In this document: positions 23,911 through 35,609 of the stretch, one piece after another
How positions within the stretch are numbered: the stretch's first letter is position 1
How the letters are laid out: the number at the start of each line of letters is the position of its first letter
Source of the DNA: Laburnicola sp. R22_1
Lineage: Eukaryota; Ascomycota; Dothideomycetes; Pleosporales; Didymosphaeriaceae
Assembly (NCBI GenBank): GCA_014281115.1
Contig: JACONQ010000009.1
Coordinates: 62,001 to 126,000 of the forward strand
DNA: 64,000 nt
Reading direction: 5' to 3'
Translations under genes and position numbers: made by a program
The notes under the pieces: generated by a model
Databases searched by the model: none
Told to the model about the DNA's origin: nothing
What the model saw: the letters and a program-made list of their open reading frames with translations, nothing else

Positions 23911-25053
23911 ATGAGTGGGGGTCGCCCTACACTGATCACCTACGCAGCCCCTTTTGAGGGCCCCAAGCGACTACCGGAATGGCTCGGAGAGCTGGTCGTC
24001 ACTCGACCGCGGGAAGCGTTGCGATGGCGGCGGGATGTTAGCGAGAGTAGTACCAGTACGCAGTCCAGCAAAACGCTTTCACAATTCAGCGATGACGACG
24101 ATTGGGGAATCGTCCCCGGAGAGCCGCTTTTGGATGCGCTGACTGGTAAACTGCACGGAAGTCTAGCTGCCGTCCTGCAGACGGATGAGGAAGACGACCG
24201 GCTTATTGCTATTACAGCTGGTCATGTTGTTGCCAACGGAGCATTGATCCTGAAAGCCTCGGACAACAGCAGTGTTGCCCTAGCGCCTATATGGCCTCCA
24301 TCTGACGTGCGAACACAAGAGCCACATGAAGAGTGGACTCAGTGGTGGCGATGGGAGCCCGGAATGTTTGAGGTTTCCGATCGTTCTGATTACGATCAGT
24401 TTGACTCATTGACTGGTCGGGTGGACTTGTACCACTACTCCCGACCTGAAGTGCAAATCCCAGGCCGAGTCCTCAACGCTTCAACGAAGCGGTACTTACG
24501 TCTACAGGAGGTAATGGAGGCAGCCTTGCCCAAGGGAATTTGGGTATATAAGCAGGGCGCTAGCAGTGGCTTCACTTCGGGCAAGCTGGTCGCAATCCTT
24601 TCGGAAAAGGATGTACCACCTGGCTGGTACGGCCGACAGTATTCACCAGAACCGGATTTGAGCATCATTTTTGAAGACGATAATGGAGGACCATCTAGAG
24701 ATGTCGAGAGCGATAGTTTCTTTTCGAACGGAGATGGGGACAACCAGTCCACCGACGAAGAAAGCGTTCCCTCGGAGATCTCAGGCGACATGGAAATCGA
24801 AGATGAGCCTAATGAGCAGCACAAACAACCATGCTAGCTCGGTCGTGTGGAGTGGCAAAGAGGAGAATTATTTGCCAAAGGTGGCGACTTGGGATCGCTA
24901 GTGTTCGCCAAGGACAGAAATACGACCATTCCGCTTAGGATCCACCTTAGAAGTCCAGGAGAGGTACCGAACTCGAGCCTACTCCTCTCATTAGAAGGTT
25001 TTTCGGTGGAAGCTGCGGAGCAAGGATTTCGCCTCCGTTTTCCCAGAGCCTAG
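23911..25053 (+). pseudogene. Trypsin-like fold protein, interrupted and lacking catalytic Ser
   Basis: ATG at 23911 opens a 308-codon frame ended by TAG at 24835-24837, but the same frame continues with conserved-looking sequence to TAG 25051-25053. The first part contains AITAGHVVANG, which looks like the catalytic His block of chymotrypsin-fold peptidases. The part after the stop contains KGGDLGSLVFAKD, which aligns with the Ser block G-D-S-G-S but has Leu (TTG, 24889-24891) where Ser (TCG) is expected. An acidic Ser/Asp-rich insert (SDSFFSNGDGDNQSTDEES) precedes the stop. CAG to TAG and TCG to TTG are both C-to-T changes. Either a decayed protease or an originally non-catalytic homologue; truncation makes it unlikely to function. 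Confidence 0.6.
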
Positions 25054-25331
25054 CGATTAGCGATACGTTAATAGCAACACCTTGGTATAGATAGTTGGAA
25101 TGAACAGTTACTCCTGGCAAGATCCAATCGCACACCGAAGACGCTGCCACTAAGTGTAACAACTAACATGTTTGTTAGTGAGTGGGGGCCGACTATGCAC
25201 GACTTCGATCCCTCCTCTTATCTGCTGTTAACCTGTCGCGCCGCTCTTCACATATCCACGCCTATCTGGACCCCCGTCGAAATCCACAATCCCCCAAGCC
25301 ATACTGCCAGGCATTCGACTAAGGGATACAA

Positions 25332-25689
25332 AGGGGAGGAGGGGGCAAGTTTCCATCTGATAGAATAATAAACAGAAAGTTGGCCCCCGCCTGTACCCTC
25401 ACTGTAGTACAGTAAAACCTAGGCCAAAGCAACTTGGCTAGTAGTAGCACCTAATTAGTGCGTGTAGATACGGCTGTATTTCTTGCTGTCTAAAAATATC
25501 AAGCCTGTATAGGGGAGGAGGCAAGTTTCCGTCTGATATAATATAAGAAGCGAAAAGTTGCACCTATATATACCCTTGCTATAGTACAGTAAAACCCAGG
25601 CCAAAGCAACTCAGCCAGTAGTGGCACCTAATTAGTGCGTGTGTAGATACTGCTGTATTTCGTGCAGTCTCAAAATGCCAAGCCTGTAT
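25332..25689. repeat. 179-bp tandem duplication
   Basis: Units 25332-25510 and 25511-25689 share order and long words such as GTACAGTAAAACC, GGCCAAAGCAACT and CACCTAATTAGTGCGTG. They end in AAGCCTGTAT. Divergence is visible, so the duplication is not recent. No coding sense is seen. The rest of 25054-25809 is unremarkable apart from A/T runs near 25735-25775. Confidence 0.75.
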
Positions 25690-25809
25690 TGATCTCGTAT
25701 AGTAGAAACCACATTATTAAACCTTCGTCAGCAATTCCAAAAAAAAACATTTTTCTTTTCTGCAAAAATTTCAACAAAATTTCACCTCAACCTACACCTC
25801 TTCCTCTTC

Positions 25810-28573
25810 TCAACTTTCCCCCGCCGCCCTAGTCCGCGCATACGTAGCCATATACGCATACAAATCCATCAGATCCTGCCCCTCCGGACTATCCGGATGG
25901 TCCAAGTTCAACTGCCCCGACGCATCAAACCCTGCTCTTAGCGCGCGATCCCAAAGCCGTCGTATACGGGGCGACATACTGTCGCGAAAGGCCGTCGCCG
26001 GATCGGCTGGCGAGGCGCCTCGGGCTATAGTATTATACGACGGCCCTGGCCCTCGGCTCCCACCGCGAGAGCGCTGACCGTTCACACCATTAGCACCAGT
26101 CTGTGCAAACTCCACAGAATCGGAGGAAGAAGAAGAAGAAGAAGAAGAATCGAAATCAGCCATACCAGCACCCGCCAACGCAGCCGTAAGGTGGTCAAGG
26201 GAATGATCCTCCTTCGCCTCGTCCGTCTCCCGCACAACATCGCCAGGCGCATACCTCCCCCCTTTTTCAAACTCGACCACCGTGCGGCCCCCCTTGCGCG
26301 TCCCGCTCTCGAGAAAGTACGCAAACTGCGTGGCTTCCAGCTCCAGGAGGGCGCGACTCGGCGCCGTCGTGCGGACTAGATCCAGCTTTCCGGCGGCCAG
26401 GGCGAACGCGACGCCGGTCACGAACGGCAGGTTATGGCCGTCGACCATGTATTTGTGCGTGAAGGCTGGGCCGCGCAAGGAGTCGATCTGTGTTCGGATG
26501 CGCGTCAGGAGGTCCCAGCAGTTGGCGTGGAGTTGGAAGAAGTTGACGCGGAGGTCTGGGAGCTCGGCGTGGACGGCGGACGCGAGGCGGTGGATAAGAG
26601 GGAGGGAGGCGTCCTGGATGTGCGGCGGCTCGTGGTCGTGGTGAGCCCGGCCTGGCGCGCCGTCGATGATCCAGCTCAGCACCGTGTCGGCATCGAGGAG
26701 GCGCTGGTCGCCATCGGCCTCAATGCGCGGGAGTACCTTACGGCCGGTTAGGCCTTTAGGGTCCATCTTTCGGACGCCGGCCTGGCTTGTGTGGATCCTG
26801 TTTCCGCGGCGGTTCGCGATGAAACTCGTGGCCGACATGCCGATGGTAAGGCAGTAGTTTTTGTAGTAGGCGAGGGCGTTGTCGGGCGGGTCGCCGACGA
26901 AGAAGCACGAGTTGCCTTGCATGCGCCACAGCGTGTCGAGTTCTTTCCAGTGCAGGCTCAGGAGGTTTTCTTGGTGCAGGGCGTGGTACAGCTGCACCGT
27001 CATCATCACGCCTCCGGGGGTGGCGGCGTACTCGAGACCCTCCTTGTGGAACAGGTGACGGGCATAGTGCACCCAGAGGCCGCAGTAGTGTGGGTGGCGG
27101 CGGAAGAAGGTGTATTTTTTGTAGCGGGGGTCGCTGAGCATGTGGATGAGTTGGAAGGGGTCGGCTTGGAGCCAGTCGTTCATGTTCTTGGTCATGCTCT
27201 TTAGGCGGCTGGTTGGGCTGAGAGTTCCACTGATGGGCTCGACGATCTTCATGAAGCGCTTGATCTCCGTCCATCCACGTCCAATCTGTCGAAGAGTTAG
27301 CAAGCGTGCGGTTTTACAAAGGACATGTAGTGACGTACCGTAACGGTTTGCAAGTTGTCGAGATAGAGCTGCACAGCAAAAGAGAGCCAGATAGGTATCT
27401 CAGGGATCGCATCGCTCCCCTTCACCGCTTTACGTGCCGAATAAATGCCCTTTAGTATATGGTCCTCGATCGGAGAAGGCTTGTTTCCAAAAAGTATCGC
27501 ATCACTAGTTAGTTCGAGCATAGCTGTCTTGTCCTGTTCAAATTTCTTCCGATTCGAGGCCCTCTCCATAGCCCGCCTATCCAACCCCTCATTGAACCAC
27601 CCAAACTTACCATTTTAAGTCTTTGGACCACTCGATTTCTTTGAATCACTCGGCAGCGGAGAATCTTTAACGAACGGGTGGAGAAACTTAAACGGGTTCC
27701 CAAAGAGCGAGTTGTTGATGTCGTAAGCAGCGAAGTTATAATCATCGCCTTCCATCTCTTTCTCTTCCTCTGGTACACCGAACGCACTGCAGACTGAGTT
27801 GACGTACATGGCATGGCACCGCGAAGTGCCCCCTTTCTTCTCCATGAGCGGCGTAATCGCCCTCTCCCAGGACCGCGCAAGCTCAATGGCCGTATCCGTA
27901 GCCACCGCCACGGCCCCGATATCCATCTCACCCGCCTCGTACCGCTCCCACAGCTGCGCGACTTCGCCCCTCAGCCGCGAAAGATCGCCCATCAACGTCG
28001 TCATGGCAAAGATAAGATCCGCCAGCGCCTCGTTCTCGTCCTCCACCTCGACGAAGAAGACTTGCCCGACCACTCCGGAATCAGCGACTCAAGCGTCTTC
28101 TTAACTTTCTTCAGCACCTCGACAAAATACCCGTGTTTCCTATCGCTCTCCCAGCTCACTCGCTCGCCGGCTTGCTGCAGCCTTTCCGAAAACGAGCTGC
28201 GCACCCAGATGACTCTTTCGAGCGCGACCTCGAAGTTGAGCGGGATCTTGACCGCCTTTATTTCCTGCGCGGCAGCGATGTGTTCGGCCAGCGGCACAAA
28301 GTCGCGAATAGCGAGGAGGTATTTTTCTTTTGGTTTCTCGGGAGCAGGGGCAGCAGGGGCAGTCTTCTTCTTTCCAGGGCCTCTCTTGTGCTTTTTTGCC
28401 TTGGGTTTGTTCGCAGCTGGCGCTGCGGACGCACTGGGACCAGCTACACCGCCTTTCAGGCCGAGTGGGTTGGCGTAGCCGTATTCCTGCGCGGTGATAG
28501 CCAGCCACGATGCAATGACCTCGGTGTCATGTTTGTACTGTTGATATATGCTCCTCAAAGACGCAGAAACCAT
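25810..28573 (-). pseudogene. DUF6604-like fungal protein gene, probably damaged
   Basis: ATG at 28573 begins an N-terminal IYQQYKHDTEVIASWLAITA block characteristic of fungal DUF6604 proteins (function unknown). A Lys/Pro/Ala linker follows, then RDFVPLAEHIAA and the KHGYFVEVLKKV block. The frame must change near 28060-28100, by a 1-nt indel or by a 59-nt intron with weak donor GTTAAG. It then runs through EDENEALADLIFAM and VATDTAIELAR to a TAA at 27615-27617, where CAA would be expected; a 66-nt intron could also remove it. One clear intron lies at 27286-27338 (GTACGT, GCTAAC, ACAG). The last exon is open to 25810, with a poly-Ser tract. The second hAT sits 52 bp upstream of the start. Two defects plus promoter displacement suggest a pseudogene. 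Confidence 0.6.
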
Positions 28574-28632
28574 TTTGCGTTGTGTTGGCAGTGTGGGAGA
28601 GAATCTTGGAATGGGATGGATCTGATCAAAAC

Positions 28633-31571
28633 CAGAGTTGGCAACAATCAAGTCAATCAAGTCGGGGTGAATTGATTGATTGATTGACGGATCTGGTGGC
28701 TTTTGCTTGACTTGATTGACTTGATAGCAAAAATAAGGCTCGACTTGTTGACTTGTTTGACTTGATTGATAACTGTACATATAATTTAGGCGTAGTAAAT
28801 TAACTACCGTATATCTCGTATATCGTCTCCAACTCTTCAGGAGAGATAGCTTTGTTACGTGGACTTTTTGCTGCCGTTGTAGGCTTTAAGCTAAGGCGCT
28901 TCTAGCTACGTAGGCTTTGTAGAGCGGAGAGGAGATCTGCCTTCATATAAAGACGCCTTGTCTCTAGCAAATCGCCTAGCTCCGAGAAGGTCCTCTCACA
29001 GTTGGTGGCCGCCGCAGGGATGCTGAGGATTGTGAGGGCGAAGCGCGATAAGACGGGGTACTCGTCAGCCTTCCCTAGCCAGTATAGAATCGGGTCGCGC
29101 GCAAACAGGGACTCCTCTGGCATGGGTGACTCGATTATCCAGCGCTCAAACTCATCGCGACGATAGACTGGACGGGCGTTGTCACCTTGTAGGGTAGCTC
29201 TTATAAAATCAGACCAACTGCTAGCTGGCCCAGTACGTGCCTTCTTCGCCAGAGGCTCTAGAGTACTAATAGGAGAGGCGGCCTCTTTAAACTCTGCCCA
29301 CAAGCGTTGAAAGCCAACGTGGCAATTATCTAGCCAGCCTTTGTATGTGTGAGGTCCTGCATAAGCCTCCTCACTGTAATTAAGAGGCACAGCCCACACT
29401 TTATCCATGTAACTTTTCGTGCGTGGGTGGAGACGGCAGGCAGCGTAGTATGCTAGGGTATCCTTTAGCTTGCGCATATACTCGAGGATCTTTATATAAG
29501 CTATATTATAGGTGGCTTGTATATGATCCTCTGGGGCGTTAATGTTAGTAAAGTCAACGTTGTTGTATTGAAATAGCATCTTGTTGAGGGTGGTGGCAAG
29601 CTAATTAAGCGTAGGGAGCACCTTCTAGATGGCTCCTGATGTGCTAGCTACGCCCCTGCCCTCTATACAGGTGGTGGCCTCTTTAAAGGGCTGTAGGATT
29701 TTTTGGTACTCTGCAATTGTTGCCTAATCCTTAGCAGAGAGGCTGTCTTCTTTAATAAACCGACGCTTCTTAAGATTAGGCAGTTGGGAGCGTTGACAGG
29801 TGCCCTGGCGACGATATTTAATAAGCTTGTGATTGATATAGTTATTAAGAGGCATGCGGAGCTTGAGCGCGCGCGCAAAATAGTTGTAATAGGAGTTCTA
29901 CCTTGTCTTTACTGGCTTAACGATCTCTAGCGTTTTAACTTTGCAATCTGCCTCTAATTGAGTGTTGCTAATTATCTGGCACTGCTTAAGAAGCTGTTAA
30001 GCCTGCGGAGTACAAATAGAGGCGATAATGTTAATTAAGACGCCTAGAGGGCCAACCTTACGCCACTTATTAAGAAACGCCTCCTCCTTATTAAGATGCT
30101 CCTCCGCGTTCTTAAACGCCTTACGATCTTTGCTAAATATAATTTGCTGGGCGGCGAGGTTGATTATATAGCAGGCGCAGCGTAGCTGTTAATAGTGGGC
30201 GTTAAAGTTATATTTGATGGCCAGGGCGTTGATTGCGGAGTTGTTGTTAGTGGCGTTATTAAGGACGAAGTAACCTAAGTTGCAGGCGGAGATCTTGAAG
30301 CTCTTAAGCGTGGCATTAACGATAGCGGCAATATTGACGCCTGTATGCTGGCCTATTAACAAGGGCAGGCCTAATACGTAATCGCGAGGCTTGCCGTTGC
30401 GATCGAGGTGGTGGACGCAGATACCTGTCAACGCCTGCTTGCCGCCTGTTGACGTCTAATTGTCGAAGGAGATGTGTATAGCTGATCGCGCGTCGCGTAG
30501 GTAATTGACGATAGCGGGTACGTACGACTCGTACTCCGCGATTATATGAGCTCGTAGGGTGTTGTGGGATCTCCATAGCTCTGCCTCAGCCAGCGGGTTA
30601 GCCTGCCGTAACATAGCTCGAAAAGCGGCGCCCTCAATTATAGAGAGCGCCTAATTATTAGCCACTACCTAATTAAGCACTAATTGTAGGAAACTTGTGC
30701 GCGAGAAGCTCTCTGCAATAAGGTTAGCGACGCCTTGTGGTACGCCAAGGCCTTTGTGATGTATGTGGGCGAGCAGAGAGGATTGCTAGGAGGGAGTTGT
30801 GACGCGGGAGGTGGCTTTTGGGCTGTTCTTCTTAATGCTGTGGCCAGCTTTACGCTTACTAAGATGGCGCCTAATTGACGTAGTTGATTGATTAGCGTAA
30901 TAAAATCTGGTAGGGTGCTTATAATAGTGGCAATAGCGGCAGAGCCAGTATAGGCGTTGTTGCTTGCGGTGCTAGAGGCGATATCTGTGCTGCTAAACCC
31001 AGCTCTTTCAACTGCGCTTTGCACTATAAGCTGGCTTATGATAATCTGGCAGGCGTACCTATTTAATGCCCTCGTAATTGTTATTATCGTCCTCTATATT
31101 GGTGGCGGATAGGGTGCCCATAGAGCTTTCGGCGTCAAGCTCTAACGGTGCGTTAGTGGCTACATTAGTGGCACCATCTTTAGGAGGGGTTTGTGACGCC
31201 GTGCTTTCAAGCCGCTGGCTAAAAACTTGAGAGAGGTTACTATTCATGCCTTCTAGGCGATCGGGCGACGCCATATTAATAGAGGAGGGCGTTGGTAGAG
31301 CGAGAGAGGTGGTGGGTAAGTAGGTAAGTTAGATGGGTGGTGGGAGATGCGGAAACTCAGAAATACGGCGCTAAGCCTAGATAGGCAACTATCTCAGGTA
31401 AAGTCCGTTAACTCCGAGTTGCCTTATACTCTAAGGATCCAGTATTCTACGATAAACCCCTAAGATCCTAGGGATTCAAGTCTATCAATCAAGTCAATCA
31501 AGTCGGCAGGATTTGCTTGATTGACTTGCTAAATTTCGCCTCCCTGATTGACTTGATTGTTGCCAACTCTG
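28633..31571 (-). mobile_element. hAT transposon 2 with 8-bp TSD
   Basis: A 2,939-bp element with long terminal inverted repeats (CAGAGTTGGCAACAATCAAG at the left, its complement at the right). The 8-bp target duplication ATCAAAAC lies at 28625-28632 and 31572-31579. Subterminal TTGACTTGATTGA-type motifs are dense on both sides. The transposase is on the minus strand and degraded. It separates the DUF6604-like coding region from its original upstream sequence, which now begins near 31580. Confidence 0.93.
28902..31274 (-). pseudogene. Decayed hAT transposase of transposon 2
   Basis: The N-terminal fragment starts at ATG 31274 (MASPDRLEGMNSNLSQ). A core fragment at 30431-30189 has GLPLLIGQHTG and LNNATNNN, where active relatives read LDNATNND. 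The hATC fragment at 29579-28902 has SRFALTILSIPAAATNCERTFS. Stops and frame changes separate these pieces. The Asp to Asn changes match RIP-type G-to-A transitions. It is distinct from transposon 1 in sequence, termini and orientation. Confidence 0.85.
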
Positions 31572-31966
31572 ATCAAAACAGCATTTTGAAGTGTGGGGAT
31601 GGGGAGGAATACACTTGGCGTACACCTGTATAGTTAGCAAGTGGGTCCTTATCTTGTGTCTACAAACCGCGCAAGCCTATAGGATCGACCGGGGAAGCAG
31701 GGATCCCGATTCTCCCACAATCCACTGTGGGCTCTATTCTGTTATATGTTGAACCCCAGATCAGATACAACAACCTCTAGATACAACCTCACTACAAGCC
31801 CGCCACCAATCTAATCCCCCCTTTCCAAGCAATACTGCATTGCCCACCCAAGCCCAACCAATTTCGCAAAAACACCGTTCATGCGTCGCGTCAACCATTT
31901 CCCAAATCACATGCACACACAACCCATCTCCCGCGCCCCTATCCACCACCCCTTCCACCCACCATC

Positions 31967-34048
31967 TCAATCCCCCCTCTTCCTCCCCTTCCTCCTCCCC
32001 TTCCCCTCCCCCTCCCCGCCCAAACTCCTCCCACTCGTCCCCCTCCCCACCTCCCCCACCAACCCACTAACCGCCCTCCCCACCCCGACCGAAATACCCC
32101 TCTCCCCAAACACGCTCGACCTCCCACTCCTCACGCTATCAAAGCTCTTATTTCTCGGCATCGGCATCGTAGTCGCCGCCTGGTCAGGCGAGGTAGGATC
32201 TGATTTTCCCGTCTCGGCCACCTCGTCAGAAGACCACCACCCCTCGGGCCGGCTTGTAGAACTGTGCACGGTATTCTGGGAGGCATGCATAGAGTTGCCG
32301 GGTGAAGCAGCGGGCGACGTGGACTCGAAAGTGTGGATGGGGACTTTGGCTGCGGGCGGGGGGAAAGTGGTTGTGCTGTGGGAGGGAGAGTGGCTGCGCT
32401 CTACAGCGGAGGCGTAGCTCGATGCAGGATGCGGGATTCGCGACTTTTGCGCGGCTGGTGACTGCGGTTGTGGGACACCCTCTGCTGAGTCGGTAAACGA
32501 TATTTTCCTCGTGGTTTGCGAGTGTTTTTTGATAGAGGAGCGCAAGGCAGGGGGGCTTGATGAGCTCTCGTCGCCTGCATAGTCGCCCTCGGGCCCTGGG
32601 AGCGCTCCTGATTCGGGAAGAAGACCCTTGTATCGGCCTGGCGAGCGGAAGCGCCTCTCCTTGCGAGGCCCAGGCAATGCCTGCTCTTCTTCAGAACCTC
32701 CTGCGTACTCATTCAGAGCTTCGAAGACATGCGGGAAGACGAGCTGGTCCACAGACGACGCCCACAGAAAATCCAGGTGCTCGTAATGCGGGATCTCCTT
32801 GGCGATAGTATGGCGAGGTAGCTCCTTGAGCATTACGTCGATATCTACTAAGCTGTCCGAGCCGCCATAGACCAGCACGATGGGCGTCTTGATGTTTCGG
32901 GTGGGGAACTTGGCGACCTTGTAGTACTTGGATCGGTTCGACAAGACACTCGGCGCATCGTCGTCGTACATTTGAAAGACGCCATTGCGGATGATTTGGA
33001 ACCAGTGGACGACACTTTTGGTCGAAGTATAGGAATACAGATGCGGGTACGCGGCGAGTTTCTGGTGGGGGGTAATATTGCTGGCGGTCCAGCCAAAGAG
33101 GAAGTTGAGCGAAGAGTCGATGACGCGAACAAAGATGGGCGGGTACAGTATGGACTGCCACATGGTGGTGGACGGGAGGATCGACTGCCTTCCAAACGCC
33201 AGGAAAAGAAGATCTGGCGACGTCTTCATGAACGTGTTGACGATGCCAGCGGTCAGACCAGGCGGAGACATGGCGGGCGCGAGGGCAATGAAGACGTCGA
33301 CCTTTTCGTTCAGATCAGGGTGGATCGAGAGCGTGGCAAAGGCTTGGGCGGTCCCCTGCGAGAAGCCGATGTACGATAGCGATGGCTGATGGGTGGTCTT
33401 GAGGATGTACTCGATGGAGTCTGGAATGTCGTGGAAGGCGAATTGGTCCATGCTAAAGCTCCAGAAGGCCGAGGTCGTCGGGGCGCAGTGCACGCTCTTC
33501 TTGGAGTACTTGTTTCCTCGGTTGTTGCCCAGCCAGACATCATATCCTCGCTCGACGAGCTCAAAGGGCAGACAGCGCTCCCGCTCGGTCAGACACACCC
33601 ACACGTCGCTGTTCATCATCAGGCCGTGGTGCAAGTAGACGACCTTCTTCTTCACGCCCCCCTTGGTCGGCGCCGTGTTCACGCTGGTATCCTCTTCCCC
33701 TCTCCTCCACGCTAGCCTATGCAGGCCCAGCAGGTAGCCGTCGCCAGTCTGCACCACGTGCTCCTCGGCGTAGTATCCGTAGAGCTCGCACATCTCCAGG
33801 AAGCCCGGAGCATTGGCGATGGAGCTCCATACGCCCTTCTTTTTCAGCCGGGTGCGGCGTGAGGCGGGTGACGAGAGGTGGTTGAACAGGCGGCGTGTGA
33901 TGCGGTAGAAGACGCTGATGATGGGCGTCGGCAGGGCGAGGGTTATGACGGCGATGAGCGACTCGAGCGTGACGAGCAGGAGGGACAGGACCAGGGCGGT
34001 GTACTCGCGGATATGCAGGCGGCCGAGGAAGGGGATGTAGGGCGGCAT
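31967..34048 (-). CDS. Steryl-ester hydrolase / acid-lipase family alpha/beta hydrolase
   Basis: About 693 residues from ATG 34048; the open frame extends further upstream but the earlier part is low-complexity. The N-terminus has a hydrophobic segment (about residues 13-45) consistent with membrane anchoring at ER or lipid droplets. The abhydro-lipase motif VVQTGDGYLLGLHR and HHGLMMNSDVW precede the nucleophile elbow GFSQG. The acid GGSDSLVD and His in HYEHLDFLW complete a triad. This matches yeast Tgl1/Yeh-type steryl ester hydrolases, which release sterols and fatty acids from storage esters. The C-terminal 220 residues are Ser/Pro-rich and probably disordered, longer than in yeast. It is divergent from PET191 with a 536-bp shared upstream region. 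No introns are needed. Confidence 0.88.
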   Translation of the reverse strand: MPPYIPFLGRLHIREYTALVLSLLLVTLESLIAVITLALPTPIISVFYRITRRLFNHLSSPASRRTRLKKKGVWSSIANAPGFLEMCELYGYYAEEHVVQTGDGYLLGLHRLAWRRGEEDTSVNTAPTKGGVKKKVVYLHHGLMMNSDVWVCLTERERCLPFELVERGYDVWLGNNRGNKYSKKSVHCAPTTSAFWSFSMDQFAFHDIPDSIEYILKTTHQPSLSYIGFSQGTAQAFATLSIHPDLNEKVDVFIALAPAMSPPGLTAGIVNTFMKTSPDLLFLAFGRQSILPSTTMWQSILYPPIFVRVIDSSLNFLFGWTASNITPHQKLAAYPHLYSYTSTKSVVHWFQIIRNGVFQMYDDDAPSVLSNRSKYYKVAKFPTRNIKTPIVLVYGGSDSLVDIDVMLKELPRHTIAKEIPHYEHLDFLWASSVDQLVFPHVFEALNEYAGGSEEEQALPGPRKERRFRSPGRYKGLLPESGALPGPEGDYAGDESSSSPPALRSSIKKHSQTTRKISFTDSAEGVPQPQSPAAQKSRIPHPASSYASAVERSHSPSHSTTTFPPPAAKVPIHTFESTSPAASPGNSMHASQNTVHSSTSRPEGWWSSDEVAETGKSDPTSPDQAATTMPMPRNKSFDSVRSGRSSVFGERGISVGVGRAVSGLVGEVGRGTSGRSLGGEGEGKGRRKGRKRGD

Positions 34049-34584
34049 TGCGGCCGTTGGAGCGGTGAAGTGTTTGCTGCTGCTTGCTGCTGCTTGCTTG
34101 GACTCGGACGCGAACTCGAGCGCCCAAGTGGCGGGTTCGGTTGCGCGGGTGCGGGGGGAGGCGGCGGCGGAGGTGAAGGAATAGTAGAAAACAAAGGCAG
34201 GGCGAAGAGTCTCAGTCGAGAGCAGGCCATGGTCGCATGAGCCGGGGTGGGCGTCTAGGGGAGCATGTGACAGCGGAGCGGCCCCGGGGCGAGACGGGAC
34301 AGGCGGGACAGCTGCACCAAGTATGTATGATGGGGAAATGCGCTGGCCATGACGTCTGGACTCTGAACGAAGGAAGGGCACGGGCATGTGAAAGATGCTG
34401 ATGAACACAGGTCCATGCACGCACGCGTCGGGGAAAGCTCGGCGATTCCTTTTCGACCATGACCATTCAATACATTCACCAGTCCAGAGGAACGCTATCG
34501 CACCACCACCGCAACACGCCCCAATGACACGATAGCCCCGTCCCAACAGCCCAACAGCCCAGCCTCGACTCACCATACCCAAAA
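34049..34584. promoter_or_regulatory. Divergent promoter region, lipase / PET191
   Basis: The region lies between two divergently oriented start codons and should hold both promoters and 5' UTRs. No specific element can be assigned with confidence. Confidence 0.5.
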
Positions 34585-35048
34585 ATGCCACAATCCTGCA
34601 AAGACATCCGTACGCTCCCTCCCTCCCTCCAACCCGCCCGCTCACCCCACCACCCCATACTAACCCCCCACCCCACACAGGCGCCGCCCTCGCCTTCTGC
34701 CTGCAAAACTCCGACTGCATCATGATCGAGCGCCAAAAGCCGGGCGACTGCCTGCGCCCACCGCTCAAATACACGCTGCCCAAACAATGCCAGCAGCTGC
34801 AAAAGGGCTACGCCGAGTGCAAAAAGGGCCAGATCGACATGCGCAAGCGCTTCCGCGGGAACCGGCCCATCAGCGTGCAGGGCCAGCTGGAGACGGGCGC
34901 ATTTGGCCAGGGACGCAGCGAGGCGGATGACAAGGTGGGCACCATTGAGGAGAAGGGGTATATGTTGTATGCGGGGCGGGCGTACAAGGGGGTGCGGGAG
35001 TCGAAGGGTGAGGGCGAGGATGAGGGGGGGGAAGGAGGGGGGAAGTGA
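34585..35048 (+). CDS. PET191: PET191/COA5 cytochrome c oxidase assembly protein
   Basis: Two exons, 34585-34609 and 34681-35048, joined across an intron 34610-34680 (GTACGC...CTAAC...CACACAG). The first exon holds only 25 nt. The joined start reads MPQSCKDIRAALAFCLQNSD, nearly the Pet191 consensus. It is followed by CLRPPLKYTLPKQCQQLQKG, the second twin Cys-x9-Cys pair and DMRKRFRGN. The family is a small twin CX9C protein of the mitochondrial intermembrane space/inner membrane needed for assembly of complex IV. The product is 130 residues; the C-terminal GEGEDEGGEGGGK tail is longer than in yeast. Confidence 0.93.
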
Positions 35049-35609
35049 TGGGCTTGGATGGGAGAGGACGGTCAAGGCGCGCGATAGGGACCGACGCCGA
35101 GAGGGAGGGTTGCGGAAGAGGGCGATATTTCGACCGTGGCTCGTTGCGGGATTCTGGGACAGATGCATGCAGAAGCCGAGCCCGGCGTACGCGGCGGCTA
35201 TTCTGCGTCATGGATGCGAGGAAGGACACTCCTCTCTGTACAGCACCAACATGTATAGTATGTAAATCAAGAGATGTCACCAAAGGCACAGACAAGACCG
35301 TACACCTCCAAGTATCAAAGTTAATTCATTTTCCCGATGATCCATCACTCATCCCGACTATCCATGCATAGATCTGAATACCACACGCCTCCCTCGTCCG
35401 TCTCCACATACCACTCTCGACGCCGTTTGCCCCACCTCACTAGACAGACTACGCCTCCTTCTCCCACGCGCACCTCGCTAGCGCACAAAGCACCTGAAGC
35501 TCTTGATCTTGTTATCGTAGTTCGTTCTGCCATCTCGGCCCGCCCATCTTAGATCGGGGAACTCCTCGGGCGGAGGGATACCGATAGACCAGGCTTCTTG
35601 GTGTCTTAG
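35049..35609. other. Intergenic region, PET191 3' side to copia-2
   Basis: No supported gene. The right end carries the outer copy of the copia-2 target duplication (CTTAG, 35605-35609). Confidence 0.45.
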
